Made by a program: the position numbers and the translations under genes. Below, one piece after another: positions 53,570 through 62,811 of a stretch of DNA of 64,000 nucleotides. Every line of letters begins with the position of its first letter. Within the stretch, counting starts at the first letter, position 1. This stretch comes from Leishmania mexicana MHOM/GT/2001/U1103 (Eukaryota; Euglenozoa; Kinetoplastea; Trypanosomatida; Trypanosomatidae). The notes beneath the pieces were generated by a model. That model was given only the letters and a program-made list of their open reading frames with translations. It was not told where the DNA came from and ran no database searches. The DNA is taken from assembly GCF_000234665.1 (NCBI RefSeq), contig NC_018322.1:562206-626205 (forward strand), read 5' to 3'.

Positions 53570-54180
53570 CCATATGCTTCCTCAACGTTGGCAGTTGACT
53601 GTATCGTGCAGTCGTGGCTGGCCGCCGTGGTCAAGGTCCGCCAATCGCAGGTGAGGCGGTCGTGCGCCCGGGGTGACGTCCGGTGGCGTCTCCGTGGCCC
53701 CGTCTGCGCTGTGCCATGTTGGGGTGTCCTCCTCCTTTGCACATGTCAGCTAGCTAGGATAGGACCAATCGTGTCGAATGGACCGGGCCCAGGCGGGCTG
53801 TCCTTTTGTGTCCCACACCGGGTCGTGCGACTGGGCGTCCATTCCGATAGCAGGAGGGCTGGGTTGCGACGTTGCTTTGTATCTGATCGAGAGAACTTGC
53901 TGTGCCACCCGGATGCTTGTAGGTGTGTTGCCGGACGTGAGGTGTGTATCCGTCTAGTGTAGGGTCATTGCCGCACAGCCAGGCAGCCACTGCTGCCACT
54001 TCGTCCTTCAGAACGGGGTGGGGGAGGGGGCTGCACCTATACGCATGGCCTGTCGCCTTCGCACAGAGGCGCCACCACCGCCCTCCTCGTCTCGTAATAC
54101 GCCAGAATGCTGAGCACCTGCGAGGCCAAATGCCTTGCAGGTCGGCCGGGGTGGAATGCGTCTCTTGCACTGAAGAGAAT
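53570..54180. other. Mixed-composition block adjoining the SIDER-like repeat
   Basis: Not simple-repeat sequence and directly continuous with the repeat at 54181-54550, so it may be the 3' body of the same element on the minus strand. A 153-codon minus frame (53754-54215) runs through it but shows no domain. Confidence 0.3.
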
Positions 54181-54550
54181 GATGTCAAATACTTGCAAGC
54201 AGCCGGGCCAGCCAACGTCGCTCGGCATCGCTCAGCCCACTGCTGTTCTACTGCACACAGAGCAGCCGAGGCCCAGAACTACGCCCGACATCACCGCAGC
54301 GCAGTGATAGCAGGAGAAGCAGCAGGTGGATGCGTGCACTTGCGGAACACGCGGGCAGGACTCGCAGTGGGCTGGTCCAGGCGTGAGCACGACTATACGT
54401 CTCCTCGGCACAGCGCCAGCCGAGCCCTGTCCGCCGATGCCAGAGACCCCGCAGCCGCACCAGAGGGCAGCCGCTGCAGGGCCTCGGCAGTATCACGACG
54501 AGTGGGCACTGGACCATGACACCAGCGTGTGGTGGCCGGCATTATGAAGG
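54181..54550 (-). mobile_element. SIDER-like retroposon segment, copy 2 (antisense)
   Basis: Inverted near-copy of 38580-38939. Its hallmark-like end is at the right (about 54541), reading leftwards, so it sits antisense in the 3' region of the nucleotidyltransferase gene. It carries 10 extra bases near 54189-54198 relative to the other copy. The near identity means recent dispersal or gene conversion, in contrast to the diverged pair at 27.4 and 62.8 kb. Confidence 0.7.
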
Positions 54551-55184
54551 AGAAGGAATAGTGGAAAGGAGAGAGGGGCGAGCTGCTTTTGGCGAAACAG
54601 GCCAGGGAGCTTTGCATGCTGTGTCTTCATGGGAGCGCTCTTGTCTTCCCTTCACAGAAGCAGGCTCGCATGCACGCAGAGGCCGGCATATATATATATA
54701 TTCTGTCAGCAACTGCCACGGCAATGAGCTCAGCCGGCGATTTATTTATCGGCATAGCTGTATGGCCGTTCCCATCACACCGCTGCTGGCGTGTCACTGG
54801 TCTTGCTTCCTCATCTCTCTTTCCTTGTTTAATTTTCCCTTTTTTTCGCGGGTTCCGCATCATCTGTATACGCAAGCCTACGGCAGCGAGCAGAACGGAC
54901 GCTTACCAAGTGCGGCTGTGCAGATCCGCAGCACTGGCACCATCTGGAGGCGACAGGGCGAAGCGCACGGAAAGGCGGCTGTACCCCAAATAGCGAAGGA
55001 AGACCGCCACTGCAAAGCCACTTCCATCCACTGCGGTGCATGTGCACGCACACCCACTGACACATCCTGACGGGAGAAGGAAGCGGTAGACACACACGCG
55101 CAGAGGACACACACACACACACACACACACGTTCCCTTGGAGAAACACAGGTGCGGCGGAGAACACAACCAGAGGCTCGTTGAT

Positions 55185-55207
55185 CCTTTTTCCCTTCTCT
55201 CCCTCAG
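55185..55207 (+). promoter_or_regulatory. Polypyrimidine tract and splice acceptor for WDR60
   Basis: A 21-base C/T run ends directly in CAG at 55205-55207, seven bases before the ATG at 55215. This excludes the in-frame extension starting at 55137. Confidence 0.55.
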
Positions 55208-55214
55208 GTCAGAC

Positions 55215-57935
55215 ATGCCGGAGAGCGAGGAGGAGCGCCGGCTGCGCAAGGAGAAGAGGCGGAGCGCGGCCCGCAAGGCTGACGAGGCAGAGAAGAAGGG
55301 TGGAGCGACTTCCGCAGAGGCATCTTCGCCATCGAGGACACCCTCCCAGACGACGACAGCTGCGAGCGCCACCACCACCAGTGCCGCCCCCACCGCCCCT
55401 TCCGGCGATGCGCAGGTCGAACAAAAGGAAACGGAAGAGGAGCGACGCATCAGGAAGGAGAAGAGGCGAACGCAGCATGAGGCCCAGAGGCAGCAAGAGG
55501 CAGCCGCAGCCGCTGCTACTGCACCTCCTATCGCCGATGCGATCACTCCCAAAGCTAAGCAGACGAAGGAAGAGCGCCGCGCAGCCAAGAAGAAGGATCT
55601 CCGTAGCAGTGATCATGCGGACGGCGCGGACGCAGCACTGCTAAACGCGATAGAGGCGGAGAACAACGCTGTAGTGGCACAGAGCATCCGGAACAGTCAC
55701 AACTTCGCTGCAGCGGAGCTGAAGAGAGTGACGGCGGAAAAGGAGCGGATACGGCTCGAGTCGGCTGAGGAGCGGGCAGAACGGAAGCGTGCGGAGCGTG
55801 AAGAGCGTCGTCTCCTCCGTCGCGCCGCCGCCGCCGCTGGTGAAGGAGAGGGGAAGGGCGACGGCGAAGAAGGCGGCGCTTCGGCGGCTGACGCCGCTGG
55901 CAGGGCGACGCTGAGTCCGGTAACCACGTTTGATCCGAGTGAGCTACAGCGGCAGGCGTATCGTGCGCAGTTCCAGAAGGACCTGGCGCGAGCCACGGCG
56001 CTGCGCCGCATGGTGGACTTTGATAGCAGCGGCGGTGTCGTGCTGGACCTCGCACCACAGAGCGCCTACGATCTGTACATACGCGACTTTGGCCAGAGTG
56101 GGCGCGAACAGGTCGGTGTGCAGGCGCCGCCAGAGGAGGAACGGCTGGACGCTGGCACCCAGGCTGAGCGGGGCAAGCTGCGGGCTCGCGGGGCACAGGC
56201 GCCGGATGATCTCGGCCTCTGCCCGGAAGAAGAGGCGGAGAGGCAGTTCTTCCTACTGCGGCGCAGGGCGCTGCTGCGCAGTGGCAAGGACGGTGGCGCT
56301 GCCGTGGGCACTGGCGCCGAGGCCGCAGGCGAAGGTGTCGACGACGTGGATGACGAGGGGGATGGGGAGGTGGCTGCTAAGTTGGCTGCAAATGGAGTTG
56401 GTAAGGAAGAAACCCGTTCGGTGGATGCGGCACTACTGGAGCGCTTTCTGACGAACACGCTTTCGGTGATGATCGCCGCTCTGGATGAGAACAACTCTTT
56501 GGCGTCGGGAGCGGCAACCGCCGCGAACGCCGCGTCGGTGGAGAGCTCGAAGCCGAAGGCGTCGACAGCGTTCTCATCTTCGTGCACAACCTTCTGCTGG
56601 CGCGGCACGCGCAACCGCTCCGTTTTGCAGGTGTTGGTGAACCCCTCCAACCCCCGCCAGCTCATTGCCCTGCACGGGGCCGTCGATGAGACGGGGCCGT
56701 CTCCGACGCTCGACACGTTTCTCTCCGTGCTGCTGCTGTGGAGCGTGCACGACGTTACGACGCCGGAGCGGGTGCTCGTCTCCTGCTCGGCTGTCACGTG
56801 CATGTGCGTCAGCCCCTCTCGCCCCCACCTCGTCTACGGTGGCACTGCGGATGGCAATGCGTGCATCTGGAACCTTCGCGAGCCGGAACGCCTGCACCTC
56901 TCCGCCGGCTGCTACGAGCGAGCGGTCTTCCACTTGTCTTCCTACAACACGGGCTGGCAGGTGGGCGGCCACACTGCGCCGGTGCGGCAGGTCCGCGTTG
57001 CGGGGTACAACACCACTTCCGTCGCCACTCGCAAGGAGGAGCAGTACGAGCAACTCGTCTCAATGGACGACACCGGCGTCATGTGCTACTGGGCACTGAC
57101 AGAGAAGCGCGATCCATTCGAGGTGAACCGCGGCAGCCCTGGCGCCGCCGCCGCGACCGGACTCGGTCTCCTTGACAGTGACTATGGTCTACACCCCGGC
57201 AGCTGTGTGAGCCTGCGTCTCGTCAAGGACTCAGCGGCGGCAGTCGCAGCCGCTAGCTCTGTGGTGCAGCAGCAAGACGAGGACGGCGACGCTGCGGTGA
57301 CCTACAGTGCCGGCGTCACCGGTGGCTTCGACTTCGCGCCGTCTGACAGCACCCAGTACGTTATGACCTCCCCTCAGGGCGTCGTTCGGTGCAGTCGCAT
57401 TGGCGGGATCGCGTCGCCGTCTCTGTACGGCCCCTCCTGCGGCAACAGCCACCTGCCCTACGCCGCGGGGCCGGGAGACGAATCACATCACATGACGACG
57501 GTTGCCGTCCCATGCTGTGTGCAGTATAGCATCCTGGACACGCGGTGGTTTGTGGTAGGCTACGAGGACGGCACCGTGCGGCTTTACCTTCAGCACGAGG
57601 CAACGCCGCAGGTGACGGTGGAGGTGGGCAACCAGCCTATTGTGGCAGTCCGGTGCAGCGGCGCTATACCGTGGGTGGTGTGGGCGCTGGACGAGAGCGG
57701 CGAGTTGCATCTGATCGACTTCGCCTACCACCGCCGGCAGGCACCGCGTCTCTCGCACGCGCTGACGCAGCCGGACACTGGCGTGTGCACCTGCATTGAC
57801 GTGTTATCCAAAAACGAAAAGGCAGATCAGCACTTCCTCGTCGCGGGGTTCGAGAAGGGCATGATGCAGATGCACGTCGTCGATGCGGAGAAGCTGCGCG
57901 TGGTCCACTCGGAGCGCGACGAGCGTTGGATCTGA
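55215..57935 (+). CDS. WDR60: IFT dynein (dynein-2) intermediate chain WDR60/DYNC2I1 homologue
   Basis: 906 residues from the ATG just after a strong splice acceptor. The N-terminal ~210 residues are highly charged, with repeated EEERRLRKEKRR-type units (near 5, 77 and 115). A distinctive segment near 264-300 reads RRMVDFDSS then SAYDLYIRDFGQSG; it parallels the human WDR60 segment with EYDMYIRNFG. The WD-repeat propeller occupies about 440-900 and includes VTCMCVSPSRPHLVYGGTADG followed by WNLREPERLH near 550-560, again matching WDR60 (CLSP, AGTAHG, WDLRE, RLH). WDR60 is one of the two WD intermediate chains of the retrograde intraflagellar-transport motor, so a role in flagellum assembly is expected. 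Axonemal dynein intermediate chains lack the YDxYIRxFG segment. Comparison is from memory of the human protein. Confidence 0.85.
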   Translation: MPESEEERRLRKEKRRSAARKADEAEKKGGATSAEASSPSRTPSQTTTAASATTTSAAPTAPSGDAQVEQKETEEERRIRKEKRRTQHEAQRQQEAAAAAATAPPIADAITPKAKQTKEERRAAKKKDLRSSDHADGADAALLNAIEAENNAVVAQSIRNSHNFAAAELKRVTAEKERIRLESAEERAERKRAEREERRLLRRAAAAAGEGEGKGDGEEGGASAADAAGRATLSPVTTFDPSELQRQAYRAQFQKDLARATALRRMVDFDSSGGVVLDLAPQSAYDLYIRDFGQSGREQVGVQAPPEEERLDAGTQAERGKLRARGAQAPDDLGLCPEEEAERQFFLLRRRALLRSGKDGGAAVGTGAEAAGEGVDDVDDEGDGEVAAKLAANGVGKEETRSVDAALLERFLTNTLSVMIAALDENNSLASGAATAANAASVESSKPKASTAFSSSCTTFCWRGTRNRSVLQVLVNPSNPRQLIALHGAVDETGPSPTLDTFLSVLLLWSVHDVTTPERVLVSCSAVTCMCVSPSRPHLVYGGTADGNACIWNLREPERLHLSAGCYERAVFHLSSYNTGWQVGGHTAPVRQVRVAGYNTTSVATRKEEQYEQLVSMDDTGVMCYWALTEKRDPFEVNRGSPGAAAATGLGLLDSDYGLHPGSCVSLRLVKDSAAAVAAASSVVQQQDEDGDAAVTYSAGVTGGFDFAPSDSTQYVMTSPQGVVRCSRIGGIASPSLYGPSCGNSHLPYAAGPGDESHHMTTVAVPCCVQYSILDTRWFVVGYEDGTVRLYLQHEATPQVTVEVGNQPIVAVRCSGAIPWVVWALDESGELHLIDFAYHRRQAPRLSHALTQPDTGVCTCIDVLSKNEKADQHFLVAGFEKGMMQMHVVDAEKLRVVHSERDERWI

Positions 57936-58734
57936 CGGCAGTGCACAGAGCGAAAGATGATCTCTGTGGGTGTAGGGTTGGCGGATTGTGATGATGCTCC
58001 GTTTTCTGTTGTTTCTACTTGATGTACGCTAGAGCGATGGGGCGACGGCTCTGTAGACGCCGGGGCTGTGTGAGGGCTGTGTGCGCGTGTACGTGAACCC
58101 GCCAAATTGCCTGCGCACACGCTTCCGCGCGTGCGCTGCGCGCCTTCCTCCCACAGACTCCCTTCGTTTGTGCTTCCTTTTGCTCTGTTTGGTGATGCTG
58201 ACAAGGGAGCCTTGGCAGCGCTGCACCCCCCCCCCCCCCGACATCCGACCAGCGGCGACATCATTCGCGCCGACAACGCAAAGGGAAAAAACAGAACGGA
58301 GAAATGACTGACTCACCGGAGCGGGTTTGATGAGCAGGGGAGGGTGACGGCGCTGCGACAGGGGGTAGGAGGGAGGGGGTATCCTTCGTCATGCTGCGCC
58401 TCGCACATGGGAATCCTGCACCGCTGCCTTGCGCCTCATCTTACCTACACTTTTCCCCCGCCATCGCTGCGCGCGTATGCTTGTGTGCACCCATCTTAGG
58501 CCCACAGCCATGTTCGCGGGTGAAGCAAGACAAGAAAAATGAAGACACAGCCGCCTCTGACCCGTTACCTGTAAGCCTCGCTCGATGAGGCAGCTCTCAC
58601 CATCACACACACGCACACACACACCCTCTTTTGCTGGTGATATCCCCCCTTCTTACGCAGTCTTGCGTGCGCGCACAGGATCGCGGTTACCATCCTTTAC
58701 CAGAGCGACGCCGCCCTTCTTTGGGAAGGGCGCG
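57936..58734 (+). other. Spacer and leader of the TraB-like gene
   Basis: No gene. It contains the C14 run at 58226-58239 and a candidate acceptor AG at 58659-58660. An in-frame ATG at 58585 lies upstream of that acceptor and is therefore disfavoured. Confidence 0.5.
58623..58660 (+). promoter_or_regulatory. Candidate splice acceptor for the TraB-like gene
   Basis: A weak C/T tract ends in ACGCAG at 58655-58660, giving a 74-base 5' UTR to the ATG at 58735. Confidence 0.35.
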
Positions 58735-59784
58735 ATGGAGTGTCTCCGTGGCTACGCCACCCTCATAAAACGTGCGCCTGTGAAGCTTCCATGCGATGCG
58801 CAGAGTGGCGGGAGCGCGCCGCTGCATGGAAGCTACCCGTGGTACGCCGTGCGCCAAGCCTGCACCGCTACGGCTGCTGCGAGCGGCAATGCTGTAGGCG
58901 GTGGCGGCAAGGGCCACCCGACGCACACCACGTCGTCAGCTTCTGCAGGCGTTTCAGAGCTGCCCAACAAGTTCATCTACGCGCCTCGACTCCGCTACAC
59001 GGCCCCGTGGCGCAGCAAGCAGCTAACCGACTTTCTCGCCTGCAAGGACGACGTCGCCCTCTCGATCGCGCACACGTACCGCAACCCGGACACGGACGTC
59101 ACCGTCACCCTTATCCCACTCCGACATTTTGCTCACCCCGAATTCTTCAAGCAGGTGGACGACCTGTGCAACCAGCACGAGTCGGTACTGATGGAGGGCC
59201 GCACCCCGCTCAGCAGTGCTCCCTACTCCACGATGGTGCCGCCGCGAGAGAGGGTCAAGTGCACGCGGCCGATGGAGCACGAGGATGACGAGGGCTGGGA
59301 GCCGCGAGAGGTTGAGAGCTTCTTTCAGCCCTTCTCGTGGGGCGTCAAGGACTCGCCAAATCACACAGTGGTGCATGCAGCGGACAAGTACGACTACGAG
59401 AAGCTGCCTTGGTGGTGCTCCGTGCGCTTCAACGCGCCTGTGCTCGGCAGTTTTGCTCGGGAGCAGCACTGCCTTAACATGATCTACCCTCTCCGCGAAA
59501 ATATGTACAAGTCCTTTGCCATCCCCTGGGGGGCCGCCCACATGCCGGTCTTTCACGAGATGCTGCTCGACAACGGGTTCGAAAATGTTGGCATGTGCTC
59601 CCTCCTCGTGCTGAGCCGCACGGATGGCATTATCAGCGAGGGTGAGTTCATCAAGATGCAGCACTGGCAGCGCAAGCGTGCTCGTCGCGTTTGGTACCTG
59701 TACGGCATCGGCCTCGTCTCCCTGTGGCGGCTCCTCTATGCGCACCTCACTATCGACTACCGCAGCGGACCACGGGAGATGTAA
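58735..59784 (+). CDS. TraB/GumN-like (TIKI-superfamily) protein, probably mitochondrial membrane
   Basis: 349 residues from the ATG at 58735; the frame extends to an ATG at 58585, but that part translates spacer-like sequence upstream of a candidate acceptor. The start MECLRGYATLIKRAPVKLP fits a mitochondrial presequence. Core motifs resemble the TraB/PrgY/GumN fold: a strand with VTLIPLRHFAHPEFF (His131, His134), VLMEGRTP (Glu154), and late IPWGAAHMP (His269) followed by MLLDNGFE, comparable with the family pattern of an early His, an EG after a hydrophobic strand, and a G-A-x-H-x-P near the end. A hydrophobic segment near 315-335 (WYLYGIGLVSLWRLLYAHL) may anchor the C-terminus. Family members are putative metal-dependent proteases or regulators; the activity here is not known. 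The assignment is by motif order only, and a conserved orphan is the alternative. Confidence 0.75.
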   Translation: MECLRGYATLIKRAPVKLPCDAQSGGSAPLHGSYPWYAVRQACTATAAASGNAVGGGGKGHPTHTTSSASAGVSELPNKFIYAPRLRYTAPWRSKQLTDFLACKDDVALSIAHTYRNPDTDVTVTLIPLRHFAHPEFFKQVDDLCNQHESVLMEGRTPLSSAPYSTMVPPRERVKCTRPMEHEDDEGWEPREVESFFQPFSWGVKDSPNHTVVHAADKYDYEKLPWWCSVRFNAPVLGSFAREQHCLNMIYPLRENMYKSFAIPWGAAHMPVFHEMLLDNGFENVGMCSLLVLSRTDGIISEGEFIKMQHWQRKRARRVWYLYGIGLVSLWRLLYAHLTIDYRSGPREM

Positions 59785-60941
59785 TCACCGTGGCGCATTC
59801 TTTTTCGTTCGCGTTGCTCTAGTCGAGCATGACACCGCTACCATGAACATTTCCCCTGTTCCCTGGAGGTGTTGAGGGGCGGGCTCTGGACAGGTGCGCA
59901 CCGGTGGGGGTGGGGGGAGCATCACGTACGCTTGCGCAGGCGCCGACACCCAGACTGTGCGCGCCCACCCCCCCCTCTCTCTCATTTGGCGATTTTTTTC
60001 CCACGCATGTGTGCGGGGACTTGTCTCCCCTCGAGGTCGTCGTTGGTGGGCAGCCGAACACTTGGAAGCTCGGCGAAGAGGGTGAAAGAGCACGACAGCA
60101 GAGGAATCCAGAATGGTGCGCGTCCCACGCGAAAAGGCAGCCCACACAGGCGCAGATCCGAATGGAAGCAGCGCTGTACTCTTCTCAGTAGAGCGTTACG
60201 ACTGCCAAGGGTGAATGCCATGCGCGCGTGCCTGTGATGACGCCAGTGGCTGCGGTTGTCCGGCTCAGTCAGTATACGCACTGCCTCCTCTTCTCCCTCC
60301 CTCTCCCCTCCTCTCTCTGCATATTGATGCTTGTGACAGCGCAAGTGCGAAGAAGTAAGGTAGACGAACAAACCAACAAGCAGTGCCCACGGCACCGATC
60401 ATAGCCTCTTTTCTCTTCCCATCAACAGTAAGGCAGCACCGTGGTCCTGCCCCCACAGCCGCCCCTTTTACCGTAACGCCCCTTAGTAGCCGTAGCAGTA
60501 GAGTCGGGCCTGCTTGATCGGCCCTGCTTTCCGAGACCGCCAATCGTTGTCTCGGTCTGCGGGCGTGTGTTTGCAGCCCACCCCCGTAGCAGTCCAAAGT
60601 GGTAGGAAAGGGCGCCTCGAAGCCCACCCAGAGACTCACCCAGTGAGACGTAGGGATCACGGAAGAATCGAAAAGCATCCAGCGTCGGCGTCTGCAGCGT
60701 CTGGGCGTTTCTCCTTGACCCCGAAAAGTGACGGGGCGCTGCTGCGCGGGCTGGGAAAGGCTGAGGCAGGAGGGTGAGCCACGGGGAGTACGAGAGTCCG
60801 CTGCGATTCACAGCTGACGAGGAGTGTATTGCTCATATATACACAGACACACTCCTCTTTTCGCGTCTTTCCGCCATCCTCTCCCCATCTCAGCTGCACC
60901 GCTTCTTTTTCCCTGCCTGCGCCTTTTCATTTACTTTCCCG
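59785..60941 (+). other. Spacer upstream of the complex I gene
   Basis: No gene is supported. A block at about 60430-60780 is GC-rich and free of simple repeats (a 130-codon minus frame crosses it, without a recognisable domain); it may be old retroposon sequence. Confidence 0.45.
60850..60893 (+). promoter_or_regulatory. Polypyrimidine tract and splice acceptor for the complex I gene
   Basis: A C/T-rich tract (60850-60891) ends in CAG at 60891-60893, 48 bases before the ATG at 60942. Confidence 0.5.
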
Positions 60942-61856
60942 ATGAAGCGTTTTGTGCATGCGGTGCTCGGCCGCCTGCCGCTCGCGCTGACCGCTCTTAC
61001 CGCGTCCACGCTGTCCACGCCGTACGTGTGGACCGCGCGTCGCTCCTTCAAGTCGGATGGGACGCCGTACAACTCGGAGATGACGGACATTGCACACGGC
61101 AGCAGGTACGACCGTGGCGCAGCGGCCAGCACGGCTGCCGAGCAGGTTGCGGCGGGCCAGTACGCTGAAAACAAGCCGCGCGCCATCATGTTTGTCAACA
61201 AGCGCCCGGTTGAGATCATTCCGCAGGAGGAGAACGTGCTAGAGGTGCTGGAGCGGGAGGGCATCACCGTACCGAAGTTCTGCTACCACCCCATCCTCTC
61301 CGTGGCCGGAAACTGCCGTATGTGCATGGTGCAGGTGGACGGAACTCAGAACATCGTCGTCGCCTGCTCCACCGTGGCGTTGCCTGGCATGTCCATCATC
61401 ACCGACAGTCGCCTCGTGCGCGACGCCCGCGAGGGCAATGTGGAGCTCATCCTGATCAACCACCCGAACGACTGCCCGATTTGCGAGCAGGCCACCAACT
61501 GCGATCTGCAGAACGTGAGCATGAACTACGGCTCCGACATCCCGCGCTACCGCGAGGACAAGAGAGCCGTGGAGGACTTTTACTTTGACCCCCAGACACG
61601 CGTCGTGCTGAACCGCTGCATCCACTGCACCCGCTGCATCCGCTTCTTGAACGAGCACGCGCAGGACTTCAACCTCGGCCAGATTGGCCGCGGCGGGCTG
61701 AGCGAGATTTCGACCTTTCTAGATGAGCTGGAGGTGAAGACAGACAACAATATGCCCGTCTCTCAGCTATGCCCCGTCGGGAAGCTGTACATGGGCGATG
61801 CAGACGAGAACAACGACATAGTGCGCGAGCTCGAGGCTGCGGAGGCAACGGCGTGA
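60942..61856 (+). CDS. NDUFS1: Complex I 75-kDa-type iron-sulfur subunit (NDUFS1/NuoG), short form
   Basis: 304 residues from the ATG at 60942; an upstream in-frame extension lies before the splice acceptor and is rejected. The N-terminal ~35 residues (MKRFVHAVLGRLPLAL...) fit mitochondrial import. Ligands for three clusters are present with exact family spacing: [2Fe-2S] N1b as C114-x10-C125-x2-C128-x13-C142; N5 as H174-x3-C178-x2-C181-x5-C187; N4 as C226-x2-C229-x2-C232-x44-C277. The protein stops soon after C277, so the large molybdopterin-oxidoreductase-like domain that makes up the rest of the ~700-residue mitochondrial NDUFS1 is absent. The stop is followed by ordinary spacer with no continuation in other frames, so this looks like a natural short form. 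Role: electron transfer in the peripheral arm of NADH dehydrogenase. Fe-hydrogenase N-terminal domains share the fold but not this setting. Confidence 0.9.
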   Translation: MKRFVHAVLGRLPLALTALTASTLSTPYVWTARRSFKSDGTPYNSEMTDIAHGSRYDRGAAASTAAEQVAAGQYAENKPRAIMFVNKRPVEIIPQEENVLEVLEREGITVPKFCYHPILSVAGNCRMCMVQVDGTQNIVVACSTVALPGMSIITDSRLVRDAREGNVELILINHPNDCPICEQATNCDLQNVSMNYGSDIPRYREDKRAVEDFYFDPQTRVVLNRCIHCTRCIRFLNEHAQDFNLGQIGRGGLSEISTFLDELEVKTDNNMPVSQLCPVGKLYMGDADENNDIVRELEAAEATA

Positions 61857-62261
61857 AGGGGCCGCCTCGTCGCGTACCGCTTGATCAGTGCTCGTGCGTG
61901 TGTGCCTCTCTCTGTGCAGGCGCGGCGGCCTCTTGTCTTTGGTCTCGCTTCTGCACTTTGTCTCTTGACATGGCGTGTTAGCGCTAGTGCAGGCGCCCGG
62001 CATGCGCGTACAGGCACTTACCGTGAAGCGCATTGTTCAGCTACGCAGTGGATGAGATGGCCATAACGAGAGAAGAACGGCGGCAACGTCACCGACAGCG
62101 CTGCCTTTCGCTGCCTCACGAGCCCCCTTTTCTTGCGCTGGCAGCAATGACGGAACGCCGAGCAGCCGTGAGCTGAAAAGAGGCGAAGGGCACTCATGTT
62201 TCATATTTTTTTTTCCGCTCTATTTTCTTGGCGTACAGTCCCCCTTTTCCCCATCGCGTCC

Positions 62262-62686
62262 GACCACGACACCCAGCACCGCATCCTTCAGGCCGTTCAC
62301 GATGGGGTGTGGTCCAGGTGGCGCTCCGTGAAGTCCACTGCGGCTCCGCCCCGGGGCCTCGACACGGGTCGTTGCGAGAGCGTCAAGGCTCTATTGCCGC
62401 ACGGAAACAGGGTGCTGCTGGATATTTGCAGCCGGCGCGTCGCCACCGGCCGCCTCGCCTCTACATGGAGAGGGGAGGCTCACCGTGCCCCCTTTCCCTC
62501 CCCTGAAGCTGCACGTCCCTGGTTGGTGGTCCCGCGCCCTACTCTCCCTGTGACACTGACCCGTGATATGCGCAATCCACATGGGCAACTTACCTCGCGG
62601 CGACTGCGCGACCATCTGGGGGACAAGCTCCAACCACGGCAGTCTGGGTTCCGTCCCTACCGCCCCACCGCAGACCCCGTGGACTT
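62262..62686 (+). mobile_element. Reverse-transcriptase relic of an ingi/L1Tc-type retrotransposon (DIRE)
   Basis: A + frame through this segment reads like the N-terminal part of a non-LTR retrotransposon RT domain: KALLPHGNRVLLDICSRR, then ATGRLASTWRG, a degraded PxxP/PSPE segment, LPVTLTRDM, and RRLRDHLGDKLQPRQSGFRP with TADPVD. In ingi-clade RTs the same order is seen (LL..CN..L.TG..P..W, RPVTLT, RL...L...Q.GFR...ST.D). The core polymerase motifs (the YADD-type box) that should follow are missing; similarity ends in a C-rich stretch near 62690. It is a dead fragment of the kind termed DIRE in Leishmania. The flanking open frame is not a gene. Confidence 0.6.
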
Positions 62687-62811
62687 GCCTCCTCCCCCCC
62701 ACGGCTGCCCAGCATGAGCCACGTGCCAAGGTAGGGGCGGCGTTTGTGCACTCGACGCTCGCGCCTTCGGTTCGGTAGATCCCGGCGCTGAAGAAGTGCG
62801 TTGTATGCCCG

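Larger units (their letters stand above)
52722..55214 (+). other. 2.5-kb spacer between the nucleotidyltransferase and WDR60 genes
   Basis: No gene is supported. C/T- and TG-rich to about 53560, then a GC-rich mixed block (53570-54180), the inverted SIDER-like repeat (54181-54550), (TA)n at 54688-54702 and (CA)n at 55107-55130. Confidence 0.5.

Noticed and set aside
55137..55214. Upstream start for WDR60
   Set aside because: A 21-base polypyrimidine tract ending in CAG at 55207 lies inside it, so it should not be in the mature mRNA.
58585..58734. Upstream start for the TraB-like protein
   Set aside because: Precedes a candidate splice acceptor at 58660, and its translation (His/Thr runs from a CA repeat) is spacer-like.
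62196..62717. 173-codon frame as a functional gene
   Set aside because: Only the N-terminal third of an RT domain is recognisable and the catalytic part is absent; treated as a retroposon relic.
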